From Tretioscincus oriximinensis (lineage: Eukaryota > Chordata > Lepidosauria > Squamata > Gymnophthalmidae), in the NCBI GenBank assembly GCA_022410635.1, contig JAJVDF010000132.1, positions 614,811 through 678,810 of the forward strand: a DNA stretch of 64,000 nt, given 5' to 3'. A program made the position numbers and the translations under genes. The notes below the pieces were generated by a model that was not told the DNA's origin, made no database searches, and saw only the letters and a program-made list of their open reading frames with translations. Position 1 is the first letter of the stretch; each line of letters starts with the position of its first letter. This document shows positions 53,646 to 64,000 of the stretch, piece by piece.

Positions 53646-55524
53646 TTTNNAAAAAANNNNTTTATTGAAATTTCAATACATATACATAAAGCAGAAAACA
53701 ATAACCCACCGCTCCCCCCGATAGGACCATAAACAAAATCGGCGAGGGTGATCAAAATATTAATTTAAGATTTACCAATAGAGCTGTCATTTCTTTCAAT
53801 AGAACATGTAAATTTCTGTCATCTGTAATGGCCTTAAAATAAATACAACCCCATCTCTGTATCCATTTAACTCTAGTCGTTATTGACATGTAGCTAAGTC
53901 TCTTATCGCGAACCGCATCAAATAACATTATCTCCGCCATGTATTCATACCAAGACGTTAGCGTCCATTTTCCCCTATCTTTCCAGCCTCTGGCTATTAC
54001 GATATGTGCAGCATATATTGCTTGCTTTAATATATATTTTACATCAGGAGTGGTATTCGCGGTTGTAATTTCATTCAGTATCCAGGACTTAGTCGTAGGT
54101 GTCAATTCTACTCCTATAATATTCTTCAATTCTTGGCAAATCAAATTTATAAATCTTCTTAATTGGGGGCACTACGCCCACATATGTATATATGATCCTA
54201 TTAAAGGACAATTTGGAGGAGCTGCTGTTATATGTGCTATTTGTCTAGGTGTCATGTACCATCTATTTAGGATTTTTTTCTCCAATTCTTTAAATTTTGA
54301 GAATTTTATCAGCTCTATATTTCTAGTCCATCTTAACCATTCTGCGTCGTTTATATTAATATCCATATTCCATTTATCTCTAGTTTTAGAGAGTCTCCGG
54401 ATATTTAAATTCATCAACATCATATAGATTGATGATATTATGGCTTTTCTTTTTAGAATTCGATATTCCACTATTGTTTCCAATTCCCTTTTCGGCCTAC
54501 ACATTTGGACGATTATTTCAGTTTTATGAATGAACATATACAAGGCCATTTCTTTAAGCCAATTTGGCGCTGCTGAGTTTAAATCTCTTATTTGTGCCAT
54601 GTTAAAGGGAACTGTTCCATTATGGTATAGTTCTCTCAATCTTTTAACGGTTAGCGATCTTAGGTATGTGGCTAAATTTTCATCGGCTGTATTATTCATG
54701 ATCTTNAATGATGCTACGTGAAATATATCTGGGGCAATCTGTGATCTATATTTTTGCCATATCTTCCAACTCGCTTTTAGCGGTGGAAGCCATTGGCAAG
54801 ATAATCTTCTCCCTAGATTATCTGTGATTATTGGATAGTTTATCATTTTATTGACTAATCTCTCCACCTTTACTGATTTATTATCCTCATTATATTCTAG
54901 GTCTATAATTCTTAATATTTGCCAGGCTTCATAATAGGTCTTTAGACTTGGGAAACCCCATCCTCCGTTGGCTACTGTAGCNTAGAAGTTGTCATTTGAT
55001 ATTCTCCTTTTATTTTGATTCAAGGCCCAGTTCTTAAGATATGACTCCCAGATTTTGATCTTCTTTGCATGGATTATCCCCGGAACCATTTGGAATTGAT
55101 ACATAAATCTCGGAATAATCTTCATTTGTATGACTCTCCTTTTTACTGAGAGACCCCAACGTTCCGTGGGCCATTTTTTAAATAGAATCTTTGTTCTTTT
55201 CCACATTTGGTTAAAATTTGAATCTATCAATTTCTTGGGATTTTTTGTTATTTTAACTCCAAGATATGTCATCTTTTTAATTTTGGTCTTTATGCCTAAT
55301 GTGGCTCGAATGTGCCTCAGGTCCCTATTGTTAATGTTAATTGTGAGTAGCTCCGATTTAGCTAGATTAATCTTTAGTCCCGAGATATTCTGAAAGTTTT
55401 GAAGCTCCTGAGATATAAAAGGAAACGAGACTTTCGGGTCTCCCAGTAATAGNAGAGCATCATCCGCATATAGATTGATTTTTATCTGCTCTTGTGCCAA
55501 TCCATATCCTATGATGTTCGGATT
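53646..55524 (-). mobile_element. 5'-truncated L1 insertion with target duplication
   Basis: A 7-bp direct repeat ATCACTT lies on both sides (53639-53645 and 55525-55531). The minus-strand element ends in a T-rich, N-containing tail on the plus strand, consistent with a poly(A) end. The 5' break is within the RT domain, just before YADD. It is the best-preserved L1 in the window. Confidence 0.8.
53752..55500 (-). pseudogene. L1 ORF2 C-terminal half, one premature stop
   Basis: A single frame of 583 codons (stops included) holds the RT catalytic box LYADD near its start, then GLKINLAKSELLTININ, MTYLGVKIT, WKRTKILFKKWPTERWGLSV and the C-terminal GWKDRGKWTLTSWYEYMAEI. One in-frame TAG at 54172-54174, where L1 proteins have a Trp-rich HMW motif, splits it. 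N bases fall in three codons. Confidence 0.88.
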
Positions 55525-55539
55525 ATCACTTGAACAGAA

Positions 55540-56335
55540 GAGATATATTAAATAATATAAAAGAAGGTATACCCATTTGAAAGGATTATAAGGAAATATT
55601 TTTAAAAAGAGAAGAAAATTGCGGGGGAAATATATACAACTTAATATAGCAAGGGAGTAAGNAACAGAATAACTGGGATATGGAGTTCAGATACGAAAAT
55701 AGAAAGGGAAGATATAAAAAAAGTATAATAGCTTGGAAGAAACTAGGAGGTAGATACCCAAATGATATATGAACCCCAGCACAATTAGAACATTTTTTTC
55801 CAAATATAAATAGTTTATGTTGACATGCATGTCAACAAAGAAGGTTATATTAGCATATGGTTTGGGAATGTGAAATGGTATGGGAATATTGGGAAAAGGT
55901 CCAAGAAGAAATAAACCCAATGTTAAATATGCAAATTATTGTACAGATAGGATGACAGTAATGCATGCAGACCTAAATAACCTATAATCAGTAGAACAAA
56001 AAGAAATAATGGATAAATTAATAGCACGTGGACAAATAGTTCTAGTAGGAGGGTAGAAAGATAAGATTAAATGGTTGATTAGTAAATGGTCTATTATAAA
56101 TATGCTAGCAGTAGAAATAAATAGTCATATTAATAATGCAAACAATACAGATAAGGTTAGAATGTGGAAACAAAAATGGTGGGTAGCAAAAATATATTTA
56201 GAAAATAAACTTAGAAGTGAAAATGAAAAATTGAAAGTTAATCTTTTCAATGCAATATTTTCACAATGGTGTGTATATATAAGGAAAATAATAAATTACC
56301 CCTGGGGAGGGGGAAAGGGAAGAGGAATTAAAAAA
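55540..56335 (+). pseudogene. L1-type ORF2 C-terminus, plus strand, degenerate
   Basis: It encodes AWKKLGGRYPNDI, then HMVWECEMVWEYWEKVQEEI and further on MWKQKWWVAKIYLENKL, with many stops. It lies head to head with the L1 at 53646-55524. Confidence 0.7.
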
Positions 56336-56649
56336 AACTGTCAAGATGCTGTTCTATGTAATGTGTTGGAAAATCAAAAAAGAACAAATACAGTTTTCTT
56401 GACAAAAACAAAATCATTTGATTTATCAATTAGTTTAAAAGCACCTATTTATAAAAATAGCAAAAAAGAAGAAGAAAAACTGAATCAAATTATAAAATCA
56501 TTCCAAGTTGACTCTTCCAATGTAGGCAATATAGGTGGTCAGGTTTTGATAGCTTTCGTATATAATATCACTCTTCCCTTAGGGGGCTGGTTCGAGACCC
56601 TGGAAGACACGTGATTCACTAAACGTTCAATATCTTCCAGGGCAAAGTT

Positions 56650-57240
56650 GTTATAAAAACACAAGAAGAGACATATTGGATCAGGACACAGCCCATCTAG
56701 TCCAGCATTCTGTCCCACACAGAGGCCCACCAGATGCACCTGGGCAGATCAAACAGAGGAAAGCAAAATATGCTCCTGTTCATGACTCCATGCAAATGGC
56801 ATTTCAGGAGTCCTGCCTGTTGCTCCATCCCAGAGGCAGCATCCNGACATCCATCCTAGGACCCATTTATACCTTTGGTGTCTATAAACCTGTCTAGCCC
56901 TGTCTTGAAACGATCCAAGCTGTTAGCTACCACCACCTCTTCAGGAAGTAAATTCCACAGCCCGATGACCCTCTGGGTGAAAAAATACTTTCCTTTGTCT
57001 GTTCTCACTTTTCTCCCCATCAGTTTCAAGGAGGGCCCCCTGGTCCTAGTGTTGTGCTATCCATCCCATGCATGATTTTGTACACTTCAATCAGATCACC
57101 TCTCAAACGTCACTTTTCGAGGCTGAAGAGGCCCAGATGTTGCAGCCTAACTTCATAAGGGAGGTGCTCCAGACCCTTGATCATTTTTGTTGCCCTTTTC
57201 TGCACCTTCTCTAGTTCCTTTTCTGCACCTTCTCTAGTTG
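56650..57240 (-). mobile_element. CR1/L3 3' end
   Basis: The plus strand starts at the tail, then GCCCATCTAGTCCAGCATTC, the UTR, and the inverted ORF2 tail to CTTCTCTAGTT. A 22-bp tandem duplication (TTTTCTGCACCTTCTCTAGT) ends it. Confidence 0.88.
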
Positions 57241-57499
57241 TCAGGGGGAGGAATGTTCTGACATGAAGCAAATTTCATCATTACACTGAGTTGGTCAACT
57301 TTTAGAAAGGCTTTGGGGAAGTGCACTGGCATAGTAATTGGTAGGAATGTTTCTAAATTTACGTGCTGTTTGGAGGAGACAGGTTATAGGAATGGATCTG
57401 GGATGGAAAACAGATGCCAAATTACTTTGAGATTCTGTGTTCAAGAACTGCCATGAATTTAAGTAAAAAATCTTGCAAAGGACCAGGTGGAAAGTACAA

Positions 57500-57600
57500 G
57501 CATAAGGATGTAAGAATGTAAGAGGAGCCCTGTTGAATCAGGCCAGAGTCCATCTAAGTCCAGCACAGTAGCCCACCAATTGAACCTGGGCAGTCTGAAA
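57500..57600 (-). mobile_element. CR1/L3 3' terminal fragment
   Basis: AAGGATGTAAGAATGTAAGA, then GAGCCCTGTTGAATCAGGCC and ACCTGGGCAGTCTGAAAC: only the last 100 bases of the 3' UTR. Confidence 0.75.
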
Positions 57601-57609
57601 CGTAGCAGT

Positions 57610-59700
57610 TTAACTGATATGGATTACAATTGTTTTACAAAAATCCTAGCTAACTATTTGAATAAAATAACTGACAGGTTAATCGACACAGACCAATACG
57701 GGTTCATGCCTGGTAGGCAAATATATGAACCAGTTATGCATTATTATCAATGCATTACATCATGTTAAAAAGAACAATTAAAATAGCTCTTAGCTTTGAT
57801 ATTTTCAACATCTTTGACTCCCCTAATCATTCAGCCTTATTAATATTTTTTTNAAAAATGGGACTAGGCAAATGCTTCTGTAATTCATTAAAACGTATTT
57901 ATTTCAACAACACTGCTAAACTATCTAGTACAATTCCATTAAAAACAAAACTAAACAAGGGTGCCCTTTGTACCCACTGTTATTTTATTATGGTGGAAAC
58001 TTTAGCAAATAAAATTCATCAATCATCCAACATCTCAGGATACAAAATAGGCTGCCAAAAACTTAAAATCAATCTTTATCCCAATGACACAATGGTCTTA
58101 CTATCAGAAACTGAAAACTCTATACCAGCTATAATATGATTCAAAACTTTTAATTAAACACTGGCCTAAGCATAAATCTTGCAAAATCTGAAATTACGTT
58201 CGCTAACATCCATCCTAATGAACATAAATGTCAAAAAACTAATTTAGCAATCAGCACAACAAAAATGAAAAACCTGGGGATAACTTTAACCGTTTTTTTT
58301 TAAAAAAATGTAAAAATAATCTATAAGAAATACTCTGAAAAACTGAAAACTCAGAAGGAAAAAACTCAGTATGATATCTAAAATAAGAGCAGGTTTGTAT
58401 TTGTTCAAAGTATCACCTGAAGCCATTCCCAAAAACATAATAACAAAGTGGGACAAATTACTGCCTAACTGGCTGCAAGGANCTCATAAATGTCAAATTA
58501 AACAAAAAAAAATTATACTCTTTAAATGATATGGGTCCGTGGGGTACGCCCAATCTCCCAATGTATGTAGTGGCAATTACAAGATTAAATGTTCTAGAAT
58601 ATAAATACAATTCAAAATGGGTAGAAGTAGAACGAGAACTTCACTAATTCAAAGAATTTTCATTGTTTCACATAAAATGGACCGAACAAAAAATTGACAA
58701 CTTATTTGGACCTATGCAAACCAAAATAATTAGAGATTCTCGATTAGAATCCACCCTTAATATTAATAAAGAAGAAATAATTATTCTGGTAAATATATAT
58801 GAAAAGTTAACTCAGAATAATAAATATGTCCTCAAGGATTTTTACTATTCAAATAGATCTATCATAACAATGCAACAAATACTGGTTGTATTTGGGAACA
58901 ATAACTGGTTAATGGAGCACACACTATTTAATTACATTAAACCATCACATAACAAATCGCTTCTCACATTGGAATACAATGAGTGGGGGAAAATATTGAG
59001 AAAAGGGTTTCATGAAAAGGAAGGCATGGTGTATAAACTGTTAAATGTTAAAAAAAACTCACTTTTACACAATCTTATATCAAAAANGGTTATTAAAAGT
59101 TAATATCCAATGACAATGTATTGATATTTTATTAATAATATGACAATAACTAAATAAGTTAAATGAATTCAGATTGAAATTTATTACTATTTGGTATAGG
59201 ATCCCCGATCAATTAATATAAATAATAACATCAACCCAACCTACTGGCACTGCAACCAATGAAGAGGTGATTATTTTCATACGTGTGGATTTTTCTGAAG
59301 GTACAAAATTTTGAAGTTATAATTTAAAAAATAATTGATGCAATTATGGGTCAAACAATAATCTGGTCTCTAGAAAAATGGTTTTTCATGGATAATAAAC
59401 TTTTATGATTTATATAAGGATGGCAAACATTTTATAATAATTTAATNTCTTTCCAGCACATTTGACTAGAACTCTTGGCAAGAAAGTTTCGTCCAAATGT
59501 ACATTACTAATATGGATAAAGCATGTGATTGAAATTATGAAATTTAAGTGCAACAATGAAAACCGAAAATATTATACTGGGCAAAGGAATTATTTATAAA
59601 GCAAAAATGGGATAGTTATGTAACATATATGGGTGGTAGAGCGACTGTCACACGATTGGACTGTTATTGGAAAATATTTTTTTCTTCGGTGTAGAAATGG
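57610..59700 (+). pseudogene. L1-type ORF2 remnant, RT to C-terminus
   Basis: It encodes MDYNCFTKILANYLNKITDR, then DQYGFMPGRQIYEPV, LSFDIFNIFDSPNHSALLIF, GALCTHCYFIMVETLANKIH and INLYPNDTMVLLSETENS. The RT box reads YPND where L1 has YADD. Further C-terminal pieces are at 58663-59103. Frameshifts and many stops; long dead. Confidence 0.8.
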
Positions 59701-59767
59701 TTATAAGTCCCTATTTACCTTGGGGGCAGGGTGGGAAACTCATTGAATTTTGTCTTGGAATTATATA

Positions 59768-59847
59768 TACTGCTCAAAACAATTAAAGGAACACTTTAAC
59801 ATGACAGTCTAACACTACCTGTTCCCTTAATTGTTTTGAGCAGGATA
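59768..59847. mobile_element. 80-bp Tc1/mariner-like palindromic MITE
   Basis: Ends TACTGCTCAAAACAATTAAA and inverted right TATCCTGCTCAAAACAATTA, with TA flanks. Sister of the copy at 43110-43187. Confidence 0.75.
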
Positions 59848-59934
59848 CATTTTTTTGTACAGTTAAATATATTTTTGTTGAAAAATAAAAAATATTGTTA
59901 GGTGGAAAAAAAACTATCCCGGCTGCTGGCTGCC

Positions 59935-60295
59935 ACCCCCTCTTCTGGAAGTCAATTCTACAGACCTCTGGGGGTCTGTCCCTTGGTGTCCATAAACCTG
60001 CCTAGTCCGTCTTGAAGCTATCCAAGCTGTTAGCTACCACTACCTCTTCAGGAAGTAAATTCCACAATCCGATGACCCTCTGGATAAAAAAAAATACTTT
60101 CCTTTGTCTGTTCTCACTTTTCTACCCATCGTTCTTAAGGAGTACCCTCTGGTCCTAGTGTTGTGTGATAGAGAAAACATTTTTTCTCTATTCACCCTAT
60201 CCATCCCATGCATGATTTTGTACACTTCAATCAGATCACTTCTCAAATGTCACCTTTCGAGGCTGAAGACGTTGCAGCCTGATTTCAGGACTAAC
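59935..60295 (-). mobile_element. CR1/L3 ORF2 tail fragment
   Basis: The minus-strand frame at 60040-60246 reads RSDLIEVYKIMHGMDRVNRE, then KMFSLSHNTRTRG and KYFF. A short duplication of its 3' part is seen at the left end. Confidence 0.82.
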
Positions 60296-60307
60296 TAACA
60301 GCCATCA

Positions 60308-60535
60308 TCAGNCCTTGAGAGCCAGACAGGTGTAGTAGTTAATGTTACAGACTCTTATATGAAAGTCTCTTATCTGTACTCCTCCACAAAAGTCAGCTGG
60401 GTGACCTTGAACTACTCACAGTTCTCAGAGTCCTACCTACTTTACAAGGTGTCCATTGTGAAGAGAAGAACAGAAGGTAATGTAAACCACTTTGATTCCC
60501 TTTGGGTTCAGAAAAAAAGGGTGTAAAAATGTAAA
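60308..60535 (+). mobile_element. tRNA-derived SINE (family A)
   Basis: Head GAGAGCCAGACAGGTGTAGT, body AGTCAGCTGGGTGACCTTGA, then CAAGGTGTCCATTGTGAAGA and tail TAAACCACTTTGATTCCCTT. It matches a SINE family widespread in lizards. Confidence 0.7.
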
Positions 60536-60539
60536 TTCA

Positions 60540-62125
60540 GATTTTGTAGTAGCAGTTAGTCTGAACTAAATAGGTAAAACAAATATCAGAGTTGAGATGA
60601 AGACATAATTGTGAAACTTCCTCACGGAGAGGCCACTCTGTTGGAAAATTAGGCAGGAAGTCCAATTGCATGAAATGTAAAGAAGATGATAGATTTGATC
60701 TTATTTTCTGCTTGAGATGCCCAAATGAAATTGGAAGTCAGGGTACTAGAAAAGATGTAAGTCAGGATGCTAGACAACATGAGCTGTGGCCTGGTCCACA
60801 TTCTCTTCTTTTTTTATTCTCTTCACTAAAGATCAGTCTGCATCCCCACACCCAAGATACTGAGCTTTGGAGGTGATTTTACTTTCATTGAGTCCCCTGG
60901 GACTTCTAGTACCCTTCATTTTGTCAGGCACAAAAGAAAAATCTCTCCAGATTTGTGTGCAAATTGTAAAAATCTCATTGGCTCTTGGCATCCAGAGACA
61001 GCCTGGGAATAGTAGGCTGGGTAGCAGGGAATTCTGGGGATTATAGTAAGCAAAGCGCAGGCTAGTTTCTTCTGGGGCTCAATATTTGAAGGCAGAAGAG
61101 ACGCAGCAGCTGAATGGCGAGATAAAGTGGGGACAAGTACAAGACAGAGTAATTTTGTTTGGGCTATGCATTGATGGTCATTCCAGAAGCAACTGGTTGT
61201 TCACTTAAAAAGCGAAACGCTTAATAAAGTATTCCTTTGATCTCATTCCGTATGACGACTTAACAGACGTTTCCCTTTTTATTCCTCTTCTTCAAACAAT
61301 GGCTAATAACTGAGCAAAAGCACTTTAGAGGACTCAATTCCAGAGGAATGCACACAACGACAATCCTAATTTTAGTTGCAATTTTGTTTCACTACCCTTG
61401 CGAGTTCAAAAATGTAAGTGATTATTTTTTCCCNAAAATTATGTGCAATATCCCAATTAGATACATCTAGATTTTTTTAGACTGGTTGCACATAACAAAC
61501 TGTCCCAACAAAAGATGCACAAGGTATCTGATAAATGTGTGGATTATGGACTATGCCCTTGGGAGCCAAGCTTACACTTCTGTACCATTCATCATGAATA
61601 ATTTAAGCAATTATTTACGTAGTTCCATTGAAATAACTGGATTAAATTGAGAATTTAAAAAATGGCTTTTTAGCTAAAAAATATTATTTGAAAATATAAT
61701 ACACCTTAAATTTAGACTGCGTACTAAAATATAGTTCTATTTTATTAAAATGGCATAAATTGTAGCAGAGGAAGAGAACGTGTGCGAACAAATATGCAAA
61801 TGTATAAATCCTGTTAAATATATCAGACTGTGTGTGTCACTAATTGACACTTAGCACTAAAGCAGGAGGCCCTTTTAAGCTGTTCAGAGGAAAGGGATGA
61901 CTCCACTTCAGTGACTGTGTCTTTTAATGTAATTTGGATTAAAGCTCTATATCTGGACACAGCTTTGATTTTGCCAAAGGACAGCACAGAACAGCCAACT
62001 GATTTTAGAAGTGATTCAGTCTGGTTAGTCTGGTAAGTTAAGAAAACAAGAAACAATATTTGAGCCACAATGCCAATATTAGTGAACCATACATTTTAAT
62101 TAACTGACAAAATGTGTTTGAAAAA
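60540..62125. other. Upstream flank, mostly unique
   Basis: A promoter- or LTR-like patch lies at 60980-61240: CTCATTGGCTC (inverted CCAAT), ATTCTGGGGATTATAGT (inverted, close to the ZNF143 core) and TTAATAAAGTATTCC. No ORF or defined ends accompany it. Confidence 0.3.
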
Positions 62126-62132
62126 TGTAGAT

Positions 62133-62236
62133 GAAAGAGGAAGAGGAAGAAGAGGAAGAAGAGGAAGAAGAGGAAGAAGAGGAAGAAGAGGAAGAAGAGG
62201 AAGAAGAGGAAGAAGAGGAAGAAGAAGAAGAAGAAC
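62133..62236. repeat. Purine 9-bp microsatellite grown from a SINE tail
   Basis: The unit AGGAAGAAG repeats about ten times and runs into the GAAGAAGAACTGG start of a SINE whose 3' tail it is. Its 'ORFs' are poly-Glu or RGR strings without meaning. Confidence 0.9.
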
Positions 62237-62525
62237 TGGATTCTTATACCCCGCTTTTCTCTCCTTTCAAAGGGACTCAAAGCGGCTTACAAGGGTATTT
62301 TGCCCGAAGGCTCACATTCTATCTTCCCCACCAGACTCTGGTGGTTCTCATGAATCTACTTGCAGTCAGTTGCCATTTCTTGCAGTTCCTGCTTTCGAAT
62401 AGCTGGGCTGGCTAGAGCTACAGACTAGTGGAAGGTGCTCACCCCTCCCCACATCCGACACAGGGCTTCGAAACCCCATCTCCCAGACGAGAGACGAATT
62501 CCTAAGCGACTGAGCTATCCGGTTG
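62225..62525 (-). mobile_element. tRNA-derived SINE (family B), best-preserved copy
   Basis: The full order in sense is head GGATAGCTCAGTCGCTTAGG, box GGGTTTCGAAGCCCTGTGTC, body GCTATTCGAAAGCAGGAACT and tail GGTATAAGAATCCAGTTC. The A box and B box are close to tRNA promoter motifs, so it is RNA polymerase III-type. Confidence 0.82.
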
Positions 62526-63490
62526 CAAGGAGGAAGAAATTACAGATTTCGGTATATATAACACTGGCTCACATGACAATATTGCACTCTATTTTAATAA
62601 AGGAAATTGGAGAACAAAAAGAAACTAGGATAGTGCCCCCTACTGCACCTAGACTATCTTAGGGAGTTCCCAAACAGAGCTGCCCTTCCCTCATCTAAGG
62701 TGATTTCACGTGACATANCCCAGTTCAATCATAGTATTCTCTAAAGAATGGAGTACTTGCTTACTTACTTATTTATATTTCTGTACTGCCCTATACCTGA
62801 AGGAATAGATTTTGTTCCAATATTGTTCCAAAGATGCTAAGCTATTACTCTGCAGTCTATGAGAACATCAAGGATATTTAATTCCTTTTGGTTTTTACAA
62901 AGAGCCAAAAATAAGAACTGCACCACTTTAATACTGCAAACCTCAACCAACCAGGAGAAAAATCAAATGAACCACATTATTAGTAAGAATAAAAATCCAA
63001 CATGTAAGTATCCAGTATAAAGTTAGACAATATAAGTATATTGCTTTTCATACCAGAATTTTTAGGGTTTATTTCTTAATGTTGATACCAATCTTTTTAA
63101 AAAAAATTAAGCACAGCTGAAGCTGAAATTAAAGATATTATAACAACATAGAGTCCTACTGAATCAGGTTACAACTCATCTGCTCCAGGATTGTGTCCCA
63201 TGGAGTAGCCCATCAATTTCTTCTGGGTGTTCTTAAGCAAAGAAGGTAAAACTTTCCCCAATCTCCCCAATGTTTGCCAAGTAAAACACTGGTTTGGAGC
63301 ATAAAATATTGTTTGCAGCGGATAAGGTTGGTGTGAGACAGACCACTTATAATATTCTATTTTTTAATTTTCAGATTTGGCAATCCTAGGAAAGAGGGTT
63401 GTTGAGGGAACAACTAAAACACTACAGAATTGCCCCAAGGGGCCTGCCATAGTCTATACTGGCATGTGGATGGCCAAGCGGTTGCCCTGA
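62526..63490. other. Flank with an old CR1 tail
   Basis: At about 63140-63240 a diverged CR1 3' UTR in minus orientation is visible (ACTGAATCAGGTTACAACTC). A TTTATATTTCTGTACTGCCC repeat start lies near 62772. Confidence 0.45.
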
Positions 63491-63497
63491 GATATAG

Positions 63498-64000
63498 AAC
63501 ATAAGAACATAAGAAGAGCCATACTGGATCAGGCCACAGCCCATCGAGTCCAGCATTCTGTGTCACACAGAGGCCCACCAGATGCACCTGGGCAGTCCAA
63601 ACAGAGGAAAGCAAAATATGCTGCTCCTGTTCGTGACTCCCTGCAAATGGTATTTCAAGAGTCCTGCCTGTTGCNNCATCCCGGAGGCGACATCCAGACA
63701 ACTATCTTAGTATCCATTTATACTCTTAGTGTCCATAAACCTGTCTAGCCCTGTCTTGAAACTATCCAAGCTGTTAGCTACCACTACCTCTTCAGGAAGT
63801 AAATTCCACAGGCCGATGACCCTCTGGGTGAAAAAATACTTTCCTTTGTCTGTTCTCACTTTTCTACCCAACAGTTTTAAGGAGTGCCCTCTGGTCCTTG
63901 TGTTGTGTGATAGAGAAAACATTTTTTCTCTATTCACTCTGTCGATCCCATGCATGATTTTGTACACTTCAATCAGATCACCCCTCAAACGTCTCCTTTC
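63498..64000 (-). mobile_element. CR1/L3 3' end running off the window
   Basis: The 8-bp tail and UTR (ATAAGAACATAAGAAGAGCC, GATCAGGCCACAGCCCATCG) are followed by the inverted ORF2 tail. The frame 63707-63988 reads RGDLIEVYKIMHGIDRVNRE, KMFSLSHNTRTRGHSLKL and KYFFTQRVIGLWNLLPEEVV, open to the edge. Young copy. Confidence 0.92.

Noticed and set aside
53939..54427. Plus-strand 162-codon membrane-like frame
   Set aside because: It is the antisense shadow of the L1 ORF2 on the minus strand.
62131..62415. Poly-Glu and RGR-rich open frames
   Set aside because: They are translations of a purine microsatellite and the adjoining SINE.

Overview
This is vertebrate genomic DNA, most likely from a squamate reptile. 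It is AT-rich and intron-dominated, and packed with CR1/L3-type, L2-type and L1-type LINEs, two tRNA-derived SINE families of lizard type, Tc1/mariner-like and hAT-like MITEs, a short RTE/BovB-like fragment and an LTR. It has no dense open reading frames, operons or CRISPR arrays. The species cannot be named from the sequence. It is a draft assembly, with a 904-base N run and many isolated N bases.

One protein-coding gene is supported: TTC39B (tetratricopeptide repeat protein 39B) on the minus strand. I placed 18 coding exons by splice sites, phase and family resemblance, from 47432-47466 (first visible exon) down to 6330-6426 (last exon, with the stop). Together they give 1710 coding bases, 569 residues plus a stop, and every junction keeps the frame. 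The N-terminal exon or exons and the promoter are not visible and probably lie beyond base 64000. The 3' UTR should lie just below 6330.

Layout. 1-4350: downstream flank with an L2 remnant split by a SINE and a CR1 remnant. 4350-6330: probable 3' UTR and flank. 6330-34207: exons 2-18 of the visible set, with introns holding MITEs, SINEs, CR1 tails, a 2-kb element with inverted terminal repeats and a DIRS-like Gag reading frame (21099-23107), and a gap beside GC-rich repeat DNA (24718-25800). 34208-47431: a 13-kb intron with CR1 copies, a clean solo LTR (43425-43816) and a near-complete CR1 ORF2 (44500-46970). 47467-64000: 5' intron or flank with an 1832-bp direct duplication that looks like an assembly artefact (48345-52009), several L1 remnants (53646-59700) and more CR1 tails running off the right edge.

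No novel multi-gene system was found. The items most worth checking are the DIRS-like element, the mirrored-N duplication, the intronic hairpin at 7261-7338, the solo LTR with repeated E2F-like motifs, and the L1 copy with a single premature stop.
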